Assembly: GCA_026770615.1 (NCBI GenBank)
Contig: MU631309.1
Coordinates: 329,283 to 363,373, forward strand
Reading direction: 5' to 3'
From: Pavlovales sp. CCMP2436
Lineage: Eukaryota; Haptophyta; Pavlovophyceae; Pavlovales
DNA length: 34,091 nt
Made by a program: the position numbers and the translations under genes. Below, piece after piece: positions 10,997 to 20,521 of the stretch. The notes beneath the pieces are model-generated. The model worked only from the letters and a program-made list of their open reading frames with translations, did not search any database and was not told where the DNA came from. Position 1 is the stretch's first letter. Every line of letters begins with the position of its first letter.

Positions 10997-11043
10997 CATT
11001 TTGCCGAACCTGTCGCGCCGAGTATTTTTAATATTAATAAGAC

Positions 11044-11196
11044 AGTCATAGATGGGCAGAGAATCAGAGTGAGGCTCACTTTCTTAGCAAAATACATACA
11101 AACAACAGTGACATTACATACAAAAAATGCTTAACTGGCTCAAAAATTGAGGCTACGTTTCTTATTGCCGAGCTCTCTTAATGCCCGTCTATGACT
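11044..11196. mobile_element. MITE, ~153 bp
   Basis: Terminal inverted repeats AGTCATAGA(T/C)GGGCA bound a short AT-rich interior. The interior shares GAGGCT...TTTCTTAGCAAA.TACAT with the MITEs at 29440 and 32651, so it is a divergent relative. It has no coding capacity. Confidence 0.65.
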
Positions 11197-11488
11197 CTAT
11201 GCGTTTTATAGATATGACACACGTGTTCCGCCATAGGATCAAGAGAATTGTACTGTATGCTCGCATACGTACTTTATAATTTATTCCGCTCAAGACCCCT
11301 CATCGTCGTCGGTTCATTACGACGTCACTCTCGCGAGTGGACCCGCCGTGCCCGCAGGTACCTCCAGCTGCGCCTGTGCGCTGAAGGGCCATCACTGACA
11401 AAAATTACATCGTTGAGTTGCCGAAGTTGCTCAAGTCCTCGCCAAAGTCGACGTGCGCTGACACTCGGTTGGAACCCATGCGTCGGTG

Positions 11489-11567
11489 ATCCGAGTGTTT
11501 CTCAACACTTGGGTCCGGTGGAGACCTGTCAGGGGACGGACGTATTTCTAGATATTTACACACCACG
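11489..11567. repeat. Dispersed repeat R1, copy 1
   Basis: About 79 bp starting GATCCGAGTGTTTCTC and ending TAGATATTTACACACC is nearly identical to 32301-32378. Flanks differ. It could be the conserved end of a larger element or a SINE-like unit. Confidence 0.8.
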
Positions 11568-11596
11568 CACCAGTCCGCCGTGCCAGCTCCGGCGAA

Positions 11597-11850
11597 TGGT
11601 ACGTGTTTGGTGGGCCTGGCATTTGGGTATTGTGTGTTTGGTGTGGTGCCGTGTGCGTGGTGTGTGTTTGGTGGATCTGTTCGGTGGGCCTGGCTTTACA
11701 GAGGTGTGCGTTTGGTGTGGGCCTATCGTGTGCGTGGTGTGTGTTTGGTGGGCCTGGCGTGTGCGCGGAGTGTGTTTGGTGAGTGCGTAGTGTGTGTTTG
11801 GTAGGCCTGGTGTGTGGGTGTGTGTGGTGGGCCTGGCATGTGTGCGATTC
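11597..11850 (+). repeat. TG-rich minisatellite
   Basis: Degenerate units of GTGTGTTTGGTGGGCCTGG are repeated many times with variable spacing. ORFs through it are Val/Trp/Cys-rich repeats with no protein-like character. Confidence 0.8.
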
Positions 11851-13239
11851 TGTATTTATTCACTGTGCGCCTTGCGTGGACACGCAAAGATCGTCATAGC
11901 GCGCGCGCGTATGGAGAACATCGGTGGCGGCGGCGCGGCACACGGTGGCGCAGACAACGACTGCACCGAGGAGTGGGCTGAGGGCGTATACCACCTGCGA
12001 CAAGAGATGCGGTCGTGGCATGAAGCCGCGTAGGCCCGCCACCTGGGCGATCACTGGCTGAATTTGTCGGCCGCACACATCAGATTTGCCTGACTGCTGC
12101 TGCCTGTCTTCCTATTAAGTAAGTCGTAGTAAAAAAAAAATACCCCCCGCGCTGCTAGCACCGCTCGACCCGCCTAACAACGAACAAAACTAGACCGATC
12201 GCGTCGCTCGTCCTCGGAGTACTCATTCTTGCCCAGCTGCACGGCGTGTCGTTGCCATCCGCGCCGGCCTGGACACAAAGGCGCCAGTGGATCGGCGTGC
12301 CCGCGACACCGTTCAAAATGTGCTACATTCTGTATGTAATCAACATTTTCTGAACGCAGACGTTCAAGATTGTTGCTTCATGAATGGTGGTCTTGGAGAG
12401 CGACACCAATCGACTTATTAGTTATGAACCGGGGGACTTCGCCTCCCGGGCCCTCCACGCCTGCGGCGGGCTTTTTCTTTCTTCCTGGGGGCTCCGTCCC
12501 CAGACCCCCGCCCTCCGGGCAAATCGCTGCCCGCGTGGCCCACTGCGGCCACTCGCTCCTCGCGCCCGAGGGCTGAGCCACCGCCCATCGACGCCATCCG
12601 CAGCCCAAGCCCATAAAGGAGTACTCGTGCACCTTCAACAACGCGTTGGCTCTCGTACCGTACCCAACCTCCAACCCCCAACCCCAACTCTCACTCCCCC
12701 AACCAGGATTTTTAATCTTTCTGAAGTGATAATTGAAGAGTTCTAATATAATCAACCAGGATTTTAATTATTGCTGAACTGAGACTTGAAGAGTTCCAAT
12801 ATAATCGGAGAATGGTTTTTTTGTATGACCGCCGCGCCACGACCGCATATTAAATCGACCATACAAATCTTCGATCCTGTGCACCTAAAGGTAGGAGGAA
12901 CATGAATACTCAAGTTTGAACCCTTTATCAACTTCGCGCCTACGGGACGACACTACCCCCTCCCCCCCAACCCACCCCCCCTCCCCTTTTTTTTCAATGC
13001 GAACTCGCAGAAAGTGAGTGGCGTGCGGGTCCGACGTGAAACTCCGGATGAACATGGGGGCTTCGCGCCGACAGGCGCGAGAACGACCCTACCGTCGGGG
13101 CGAGTGCCGTCTAGCATGAGTTCACCCCGCGGGTGCCCGACGCCCGGGAGTCCTGATACTTACCGGCCCCGCCTCGAGCGTGAACGAGGAGGAAAGGATT
13201 CTGATCTGCCCCAATGGAAAGGAATAGGCCCGGGTCGTA
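11851..13239. other. Intergenic region without recognisable gene
   Basis: Mixed GC content. Visible features are a G/C hairpin near 12484-12502, a 53-bp direct duplication starting AACCAGGATTTT (12701-12753 and 12754-12805), and C/T homopolymer runs at 12955-12995. I see no conserved protein motif on either strand. Confidence 0.5.
12701..12805. repeat. 53-bp direct duplication
   Basis: Two tandem copies begin AACCAGGATTTT and end AATATAATC, with about 80% identity by eye. Confidence 0.75.
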
Positions 13240-13493
13240 CAGCGCTGCCCATGATAATTGGCCGCTTTGCGTTTTTTTTTGGCGTGATTTCCAAACTTTT
13301 CGAGTTTTTTTGCGGCAGATAACGAAATACGAACAGAGCCATCATCTGATTTAACGTGACGTAATCGCCGTCACTGGTCAATTTCTTATTGTGTTTTCGA
13401 TTAGCTTAAATCGCCTAGGATCGAGTAATGATATTAACAGACCTAGCGCAAAAAAACCCGCAAAGCGACGGCCAGTTAACCTGGGCAGCGCTG
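13240..13493. mobile_element. MITE, 254 bp, Tc1/mariner-like ends
   Basis: Inverted terminal repeats start CAGCGCTGCCCA and continue for about 45 bp (TGGCCG, CTTTGCG, T-run) with few mismatches. Both ends abut TA (13238-13239 and 13494-13495), the target duplication of Tc1/mariner elements. There is no ORF, so it is non-autonomous. Confidence 0.8.
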
Positions 13494-13495
13494 TA

Positions 13496-14059
13496 CATTG
13501 ACTTAGAAACGTTAGGGGGCTTTTCGGTTACGGATAGGTCGGTAAGCACGTGGCTAGGCGGCTGTGTTGTCCGCCGCACGGGTTGAGGGGCTGTAGGGCG
13601 AGGAGAGTGAGGGGCTGCACCCCGCCTGTGAACTGATCCCAAATTCGGCGCCGATATCTTACTTTTCCCAAAATTGGTATCGGTCGATCACTTTGCCCGA
13701 AGATGGTATCGGTGGAAGAGACTGCATGGATGGAGGCTGCGGGAGAGGGGGGGTTTGGGTGGCGGTTGGCTGCGACTTGCGCGTCGAGGGAAGGATGTGC
13801 CTGCGCCCCCGCGGGCCCGCCTGTCCTTCGTGGGTCTGCGCCCCCGCTTCCCTGGGTCTGCGCCCCCACTTCCCACGAGGTCGGTGTGAGCGAGGGTCAA
13901 GACGCTGGCGGGTGGCTCGCACGATCGGGGGCTGAGGGCGAGACGGCCGGGATTGTCGGGCTGCGGGTTGGCGGTGCGCGTAAGCTGCGCCCCCTACTCG
14001 CCCCTCGTGGGGCTGTGATCGAGGTCCGCGGAGTCGACGGGGCGGGATCGGGGGGTAGT
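13496..14059. other. GC-rich host spacer up to the viral junction
   Basis: A 22-bp tandem duplication (TGGGTCTGCGCCCCC-type, 13831 and 13853) and G-rich low-complexity sequence are present. Overlapping ORFs on both strands are composition artefacts. Base composition changes sharply at about 14060, where viral capsid sequence begins. Confidence 0.55.
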
Positions 14060-14500
14060 GCTGTAACATAAAATATCTATGGCGGGGATTGCCATTATAC
14101 CGTTTGGAGCCTTGCTTAAAATACCTTGTTCGACGGCAGAGTCGAGCCGAATTACTTCTGATTGAAGCTTAATTTGTTCCATCACTAAGCAGCTTTCCAT
14201 CATTGGTGAGCCAGTAGCCCACGAAAAAACTGGATTGGGTTGGATTTCGATACGAATACCGTTGTTAAGCGAAGACAACGCGATCGCTTTTGAGCACATA
14301 CCTGGTCCGAACAAGCCGAGTAGTGGGATGGCCACATCGATAGTTGAACCTGAAGCTGTCGGCATAGCACGACCGTTACGTTGAGTTAATATACCACCGG
14401 CAGCTACACCGATAGCATCCGCACAGCCCATTGTACTGAGTGAAGTGCCACGATCCGTCCAAATTGTTTCCAAATGAAGATAAAAAACTTGGTCCATTCA
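14060..14500 (-). pseudogene. MCP: Major capsid protein, internal piece B (inverted)
   Basis: This ORF encodes GTSLSTMGCADAIGVAAGG, then TIDVAIPLLGLFG and KAIALSSLNNGIRIEI, the strand pattern of the first-to-second jelly-roll region in PLV/virophage capsid proteins. It ends at ILCYS, where host GC-rich DNA starts. In-register continuation of that end is found at about 19990 (NSGAISWN), on the other strand 5.9 kb away. The first ~20 residues of the longest ORF are probably out of frame: another frame reads MNGPSFLSSFG and rejoins at GTSLST. An ATGAAT hexamer at 14495-14500 (minus strand) may mark the inner breakpoint. Confidence 0.75.
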
Positions 14501-14798
14501 TTGCTAAAATGCTTGCAAAAATCGCAGCTTTTAAATATGAGAGAATTATCGTAAAATATCTACGTCACAGTATTATTTCTACAAAATTAATGATATTAGA
14601 TAAAATTCTCCAACGTTTGCTAATGACGTTGAGGCAGAATCATCGCTTGCCATGCATTCAGCTGGAATCCAGTCAGCTTATATTAGCCCGCTTAAGAATA
14701 TACATGGCGAACCCATATTTTCGATTAAAGATATTGATAAATCTATAACTGAAATGGAACAGCATTTTACTCGGTCAAAACGACAGAAAAAGGATTAG
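14501..14798 (+). pseudogene. Unidentified viral ORF fragment
   Basis: A 64-residue stretch without a start (14604-14798) reads as plausible protein (FANDVEAESSLAMHSAG and a basic end TRSKRQKKD). Upstream, a different frame encodes KLGPFIAKMLAKIAAFKYE. Together they may be the C-terminal part of one frameshifted viral protein. I do not recognise it. Confidence 0.35.
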
Positions 14799-14880
14799 AT
14801 TACATCCGTTAAACTGAAGAAAATTGATTAGCTTTAAGAATATTTTCTAATAATATATGAATATATATAATTTCTTTGTT

Positions 14881-15350
14881 ATGGAGCTTCCAAAGGTCTC
14901 GCAAATGACACAGTACAGACGCGATCATCCGGAGTATTATGAGGCTGAGAAGAAGATGTGCTCAACTATCAAACACACTATATAATACTGCAGCGCTTTG
15001 TTTTCGGCTTCCTCATCGTCCATCACTTCTACCAGCTCCCCACTTCGGCGTAGCGCGTAGGAGCCTGCGTCGGAGCGCTAAGATCAGCCTGTCTTGAACT
15101 TGAAACGTACCGCCAGCCCGAACCCCCCTACATTAATATTTATGGTAGGGATTCAAGCTGGCGTCTGACTGTTCTGAATGTTGTGCTGGTCTGAGCGCTG
15201 TATAATACTGATACCGAATTTCATTAGAATCATCTTGATTACACACGAGATAGGTATATGATTCCAGAAGTAAAAAAGTTCACACAAATCTATATGAAAG
15301 CTTATTATAAACGTAAAAAGATGGAAAGGCTTGAGCTTAAAAACATTTAA
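14881..15350 (+). pseudogene. Small basic viral protein of unknown function, interrupted
   Basis: It starts MELPKVSQMTQYRRDHPEYY and, after a frame change near 14957 and removal of the insert at 14991-15200, continues NTLYNTDTEF, RDRYMIPEVKKFTQIY and KRKKMERLELKNI to a stop at 15348-15350. One in-frame TAG remains. It is charged and helix-rich, without a recognised domain. Position next to the polymerase on the same strand suggests a viral gene of the replication side, which is inference. Confidence 0.5.
14991..15200. mobile_element. Composite insertion containing LINE-B 3' end, with 10-bp target duplication
   Basis: TATAATACTG occurs on both sides (14981-14990 and 15201-15210). The right part (about 15140-15195) is the inverted LINE-B 3' terminus. 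The left part is GC-rich sequence not shared with the other LINE-B copies. The ends read CAGCGCT and AGCGCTG, so the insert has short inverted termini. The layout could reflect twin-priming inversion, a 3' extension, or two events. Confidence 0.65.
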
Positions 15351-15460
15351 GTTGCCGGTCAATGAATTTTGCCGGTGAAAAAAAAATGATTTATTTTTCT
15401 ATTTTGACTTAAAAAAATAAGTCTATGAATTATTATCTAATCTATATATTATATAGAATA

Positions 15461-18077
15461 ATGACACAAATCAAATCGAACACGCTAACCTTTATGAATA
15501 ATACGCAAGTTATGTTTAAAAACATACCAGAATACCCAGAGTTTCAAGGACATTTTAAGGAGTATATCGAAGCACCGTTATTAGACATCATTATTACGCC
15601 TCGGCTGCGGCGGCCGCGGCGGCCGCGGCGGCCGCGGCGGACAGGGCACACGCACCTAAATGGACGTGAGCGTTGTGTGTGGGGAGGGGGGAGGGAGGGG
15701 GGTGAGCCTGTGGCAATTGCTACGAGCTCACCATCAACCTCACCTCTACCACCACCATCCCTGCTGCCAGGATTAACGTCTGACGTCGACCAAGTCAGTG
15801 AGTGAACAACACCTGTTGAACCATGCTGAGCCGCTATACATATATATAGACATCATTATTAACGATGCTGAAGTTAATATTGAAATTAATTGGTCTCTTA
15901 TTACTTTATACAACTCTATCAATAAAAAGCGAATATGCTGGATGTGGTATATGAATATGCTGGTGGTAAATGTGGGCGTCATTATCCAAAATACAATAAG
16001 AGCAATGTCAGTCAATATAAAAAGGTAAAACACACTATATTTCATCACTTAGGTTATTCTGACCTGGACATGGTTAAAGGACACCCAACTATCGCGGTTG
16101 AAATGGCGAAAACTTGTGGCATGCTTCCGCTCATTGGAGTACAGTATTACATTGACAATTTTGTCACTATCATTAAAGAAACGTCAGAGTTTTATAGTGC
16201 TGACGCAGATAATATTTCAGACGATGGCGATGTTAAAATGTTTTTTAACGCCATAATTTACGGTGGTGGGTTTACAACATGGGAGAAGGCACAAAGCGAT
16301 CCTACTAAAGTGGATGAAATTAAGAAACTTCGTAATACAACAATGAGATTAGATTTCATTACAAATCTTAAAATTAATATCGTGCGCTTTAATAATGAGG
16401 TTTATAAAAACAATAGGGGTCTTATCGCAAAAGTGACGAAAGAAAGTAAAACACCGTACGAAAAAAAAGGTAGTACAGCATCATACTGGTTCCAGATAAT
16501 TGAAACCGTATATTGCATATTGTTACAGTGCTATTATTGAAGAATGGCATAATGCTTCCATATAGATATCGATTAGAATATGACGGTTTATGTATTCCGC
16601 CGTTTAGAGTAGAATATGATAAGGATAGACTTATTGAAGAAATTAACACACACATTTATGAGACGACTGGATTGGCTATTTCGTTTAAATTTAAGAATTA
16701 CAAGCCTGAAATGTTTATACTGAAGTAATTTATAAATTCGTTAGTTTAGACATCCCGTTTATCGAAGAAGTTAAACCTTATGTAAAATTAGCAAACGATG
16801 ACAATCACGCCGCTGTAATAATTTTAGAAGAACTTAAAGATTCTCTTATCTATTACGAGCGGCAATTATTCTATAAAAAAAGAACACCCTTGGGTATGTG
16901 ACCCTGGAAAATTTGAGAAATACTTACTTAATTATACTTTAACGTCCAAGATTTTTCTACCCCCATCATTAGAGGATGGTAAACCCAAAAAATATTCTGG
17001 ATGGACGATCAAAGCAAAGAATATTTGAACAGTATTGCATGTTAAAATAGCAACTGCGGATAATACAAATAATAACATTTATATCAAGCTACGCACAACT
17101 ACTAAAGGTAAAATTTGTTTTAAAGATGGCGTCTTAGATTTTTAAACAAAATAGGTTCTTTACTTGGGATGAAGTTGATTTCGATTATTATAGCTGTGTT
17201 ATGATTAACAGAAATTATGAAGAATATCTCGAAAATCCCGATCACGACGTCATTGAGCAAATTAAAGAGAGTATTTACGATCATTTGTTCGGCGACGATT
17301 GTCAGACTGCGTTGTCCCGTGCTTTTGCCGGACATTGTGAAGATAAGAATTTTATAGAGTACTGCGGTAATCGTAACTGTGGGAAGGATATTCAATCTGA
17401 TATTCTTAAAGCTGCTTTTGGTGATAACGTTAATTCGTTTGAATTGGGTTACTTCTTGTATATATACTTCTTGTATAATCGAATGACACCTGCATCATCA
17501 GACCCTACACCTATACTAAAGTGTTGGATTCTCGATTTGCAAATTGTTCGCCTTACAATTTCCAGAGACGCCCAGCAATGAGAAGAAGCTAGAAATAAAT
17601 GGACAATTATGGAAACAACTTTGCGGAGGAAATGACAATCGTCATTGTAAACGTAACTACGATAAAATTGATACAATAGTTTAAATTGATACTACTTTGC
17701 ATGTTATGGGTAATAATTGGCTTACGTATGATATCGCTGACGTTTTAGAGCACCGCTTAGCATTTAGTTCAAGTGTTCAATTCAAAAGCAAAAAGACTAT
17801 TGATAATATGATGAACGATGGAGAGGATCAGCGTTTGATCGATGCTTACAAAATAAAGGATGATTCTCTTAGAGATCAATGCTTAACAGATGAGTGAATG
17901 AACGCAACTGTTTATTTGATGCTACAGCATTATGTAAATAAATCTGTACCTGTTAAAGAACAAGAGTTCGATCAAGATGATGATGATGATGTAAATTCTA
18001 TGTCAATTCGTCGATTGATTTTACTAAAGTTCGATTTTGATCCAGATTCTATTAAATATGTGTATAAAAGAAGTTAA
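15461..18077 (+). pseudogene. TVpol-type DNA polymerase / superfamily 3 helicase fusion
   Basis: This is the replicative protein of a PLV in pieces. Polymerase: GRHYPK and SDLDMVKGHPTI (motif A, D-x-D), KMFFNAIIYGGGFTTW (motif B, Y-G) and YRLEYDGLCIPPF (motif C-like, DG), as in TVpol A-family-like enzymes. Helicase: a D5_N-like GKICFKDGVLDF, then GNRNCGKD (Walker A, the viral SF3 form), DNRHCKRNY and an acidic linker ending at the stop 18075-18077. It starts MTQIKSNTLTF at 15461. Breaks: LINE-A insert 15597-15846, frameshifts near 15940, 16515, 16720, 16885, 17145 and 17460-17520 (an 18-bp duplication at 17449-17484), and an in-frame TGA near 17895. The helicase would unwind and the polymerase copy viral DNA; this copy is dead. 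Confidence 0.85.
15597..15846 (+). mobile_element. 5'-truncated LINE-A insertion in the viral polymerase gene
   Basis: A 250-bp GC-rich insert is flanked by TAGACATCATTATTA (15582-15596 and 15847-15861). It contains the C-terminal codons (…GG.GHTHLN-type end, GACAGGGCACACGCACCTAA), the 3' UTR and a (TA)n tail, matching 1470-1696 closely. Removing it and one duplication copy rejoins the polymerase frame (…APLLDIII and NDAEVNIEIN). The insertion is therefore younger than the viral integration. Confidence 0.93.
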
Positions 18078-18629
18078 TGTAATTTTAGATATGTTTTAAA
18101 AATCTAAAGTTGAGACAGAGTTGAAAAATCTGAATATTTTAAAGAAGAAGCACGTTGACAAAAATAATTATGGCGATTATATACTGTTATTATGGTATTT
18201 TCTCTTAAAAAATAAAAGAAGATCCAAATTAAATTCAAAAAATCAAAAATAAATCCAAAAATCCAAAAATCTAATCTTAAATCAAACTTCCTATTTATTT
18301 CATTATTTTTATTCTATTTACTTTATATTTTTCAATTCCGAAATCTGCAAACGTTTCCTATAAGCTTAAATTTGTGTATATTTGAATTTATTTTGATTTT
18401 TTTCTTTTTTCTCCTTCCATAATATTTATTATATATATCTCTTCTCAAATTAAATAATATATTGTAAATATAAAATTTAGGTTTATATGAACACACACAC
18501 ACACCATTTCGGGGGACAAGAAGCAAAACGGGCAAAATTATAACACACACACACATTTTCGGGGGAACGAAAAGAAACGCGTAAAAAAATGATATTAAGT
18601 AGAATAAAAATCTAATATATTTGAATAAG
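18078..18629. other. AT-rich viral intergenic region with ~52-bp duplication
   Basis: Very AT-rich DNA with K/N/I-type stop-dense frames. Two tandem copies of ACACACACA…TTTCGGGGG…AAA(A/C)GGG-like sequence occur at about 18490-18541 and 18542-18592. A minus-strand ORF through it is low-complexity and not credible. It may be regulatory or a former inter-gene spacer. Confidence 0.5.
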
Positions 18630-18769
18630 ATGTTTGAAGATGACAAAGAGAACTATGATCTCAACATGGACGATTTACAGATAATGATTAAACAATCAAA
18701 TTTAATAGTTATCAGTCTGAACATGATTTGATGGCTAATCAAACTAATAAAACTAACAAAAACTCGTGA
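18630..18769 (+). pseudogene. Short acidic viral ORF
   Basis: MFEDDKENYDLNMDDLQIMI is followed, after a one-base frame change near 18698, by SYQSEHDLMANQTNK and a stop at 18767-18769. It is about 46 residues, acidic at the N-terminus, with no known domain. It is downstream of the polymerase and on the same strand. Confidence 0.35.
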
Positions 18770-18955
18770 CAATTATCAAACTAATCAACGAATGTGATAT
18801 TATAAATAAACTATAACTGTACATGGAAAATCATCTAATATACACAGGTATAGAAAAACAGAAGTAATGAGACTTCAAATAATTTTTATGCCAAAATGAA
18901 CATTATATTACCAAGACGAAAATCACGCTAAGAAAATTAATTAAATCGATTAAAA

Positions 18956-19410
18956 CTAACGCAAAACATTACGCAATAAACTAAGTCGATCATTAGGACC
19001 AAACTGATATAATTCTTCGGCTTCTTTATAAACAGATTGTCGAACAATAGGAGGAGGCTTGTGATAAACTCCGTCATGAAGACCAGTAAGTTTAGGTGCT
19101 CCATGTTCTACTTCGACGACTAAACTTTTTTTATCGCCCAACAATTGATATTTAGCATTTCAATCGTACTTTTCATATCGTGTATCTCTTTATCTTGTGA
19201 ATTCCACTCCCTATACCATTTAGGCGCACGTTTCTTTTTTTTGTCAGAACGTTCTAAAATAGCTCGTTCTTTATGTTGTTCAATCATCAATTTCAAGGCT
19301 TCTTTCTGCTTATCAGAATGTGGCTTCTTTTCTGTAATCGGTAGGTCTACCACAATTTCATCATCAATAGCCTCAATAACTGTAGGTGCTTCAACTTTTT
19401 CTCCGTCCAT
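18956..19410 (-). pseudogene. Viral hypothetical protein, charged
   Basis: It starts MDGEKVEAPTVIEAIDDEI and continues with a Lys/Glu-rich helix (KQKEALKLMIEQHKERAILE, KKKKRAPKWYREWNSQDKEI). After a one-base frameshift near 19130 it ends KKSLVVEVEHGAPKLTG… PNDRLSLLRNVLR. About 150 residues in all, probably partly coiled-coil. Its start lies only 10 bp from that of the divergent gene at 19421, so the two probably share a promoter. Function unknown. Confidence 0.55.
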
Positions 19411-19420
19411 TATAACTATC

Positions 19421-19776
19421 ATGAACCAAGAAAGTAATAACGTAGAAACAGTGTTATCGATGTTTTCGATGCTAAATTTTAGCCAACCAGAACTTCCCCG
19501 TGAAAAAACAATAGACGAAATCTTAGAAGAATATCCAGTTTTAAAATTACGATTACGGTACTGCTTCGTACTATGCAAAAAAATACCCTATGTTACCAGA
19601 CGAAGCATATATTTTTGAGGAGAAGATTTTGTTAAAAAGTCTAAGCCCAGTATATAAAACAATGACCGATTTAAACCATCGTCAATCAAATCGCATTTTG
19701 GGAAATCGGGAAAGGACGCACGTGGGTTTGGGTCAAAAAATCATATGCGAAGCAAAATGGGCGATTTTCTCGATGA
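19421..19776 (+). pseudogene. Viral hypothetical protein upstream of the capsid gene
   Basis: MNQESNNVETVLSMFSMLNF leads to PREKTIDEILEEYPVL; after a frameshift near 19565 the frame continues LPDEAYIFEEKILLKSLSPV. After another near 19695 it ends GKGRTWVWVKKSYAKQ at a TGA (19774-19776) that overlaps the next small ORF. The tight packing with the small ORF and the MCP suggests one late transcription unit. No domain was recognised. Confidence 0.5.
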
Positions 19777-19861
19777 AATGCCAAAAGCAGCTAACAAAAT
19801 TGCCAAATTTGTAGGTAAAAAAGTGGTCATGGATAAATTCAGCTCGTGTTTTGAGAAATGA
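19745..19861 (+). CDS. Small amphipathic basic peptide upstream of MCP
   Basis: A 38-residue ORF (MRSKMGDFLDEMPKAANKIA...) may start at the first or the second Met (19757). It is Lys/Ala/Val-rich and amphipathic, and overlaps the end of the preceding gene. Its position 48 bp before the MCP start fits a small virion-associated peptide, but that is inference. It is intact as read; the decay around it leaves open whether it is full length. Confidence 0.4.
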   Translation: MRSKMGDFLDEMPKAANKIAKFVGKKVVMDKFSSCFEK

Positions 19862-19909
19862 TTTGTCTCTAATTTTATGTTCCACATCTTACATTATAAG
19901 AAAAACAAA

Positions 19910-20473
19910 ATGGAAAGCGTCCTACCAAAATCATTCGAATTTGACAAACTCATCCCTACAGCCAGCAAAGCGGAAGCCACTCGTATCGAATAGTGGTGCG
20001 ATTTCATGGAACATCTCCTGCCGTGCGAAGAGTGTACAGAGTGTTATTATCGTTTTGTCATCGTTATCCAATAGCACAACCAGTACCGACAAATCATCGA
20101 CCACCTTCACGCGTGCGGCTTATCGTCGTACTCTTGGAGAATCGGCGGTTATCGCGTACCATCGATCCCAGTCTCTAACGCCATAGGGATGCGCTCTGAA
20201 TTATACAAGTCTCTTCGTGTATTCAATGCGTCAAACAATCCATCGAGTGTAACCCAAGCACAATACGAAGATTCGGTTTTCGCTGTCGGTATCGGACTTG
20301 ACGCCTTCCAAAACCAAGGCTTAATTTTAGAAGGAAAGAGTCTTGCTTCATCGTCCGGAATTATATTCGAGGCTACAATTGCGTCAAATAACAGCGCGCT
20401 GACCATGTATGCTTACGTAGTATGCGATAAAATCTTATCAATCAGTGACGGATTGCTATCGTATGAAAATTAA
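19910..20473 (+). pseudogene. MCP: Major capsid protein: N-terminal and C-terminal pieces fused
   Basis: The start is MESVLPKSFEFDKLIPTASK. The frame reaches CGTATC (19982-19987) and then jumps directly into the second jelly roll (NSGAISWN, SVQSVIIVLSSLSNS). One frameshift near 20115 leads into SYSWRIGGYRVPSIPVSNAI, ELYKSLRVFNASNN, GLDAFQNQGLILEGKSL and the C-terminus ISDGLLSYEN. The middle of the protein is missing here and lies inverted at 28985-29290 and 14060-14500. Intact, this would be the double-jelly-roll protein forming the icosahedral shell. A stop follows the fusion point in the first frame. Confidence 0.8.
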
Positions 20474-20521
20474 AACATCATGATATATTAAATGGGTGTA
20501 TTATAAATAGAAAAAAATGAT

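Noticed and set aside
11248..11804. ORFs across the TG-rich minisatellite
   Set aside because: Repeated Val/Trp/Cys protein follows the DNA repeat unit and is not gene-like.
12378..12755. ORFs of 120-125 codons on both strands
   Set aside because: Mutually overlapping, Gly/Pro-rich, over GC hairpin and C-run sequence; composition artefacts.
13659..14071. Several GC-rich ORFs on both strands next to the viral junction
   Set aside because: All overlap each other, contain Pro/Arg/Gly repeats and a 22-bp duplication, and show no conserved motif.
14440..14497. First ~20 residues of the minus-strand capsid ORF (MDQVFYLHLETIW) as genuine MCP
   Set aside because: A different frame (MNGPSFLSSFG) is more capsid-like, and stops lie directly upstream; a frameshift near 14450 is more likely.
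18332..18646. Minus-strand 104-codon ORF in the viral spacer
   Set aside because: Low-complexity Phe/Ile/Lys protein over AT-rich DNA and the CA duplication; no domain and no start context.
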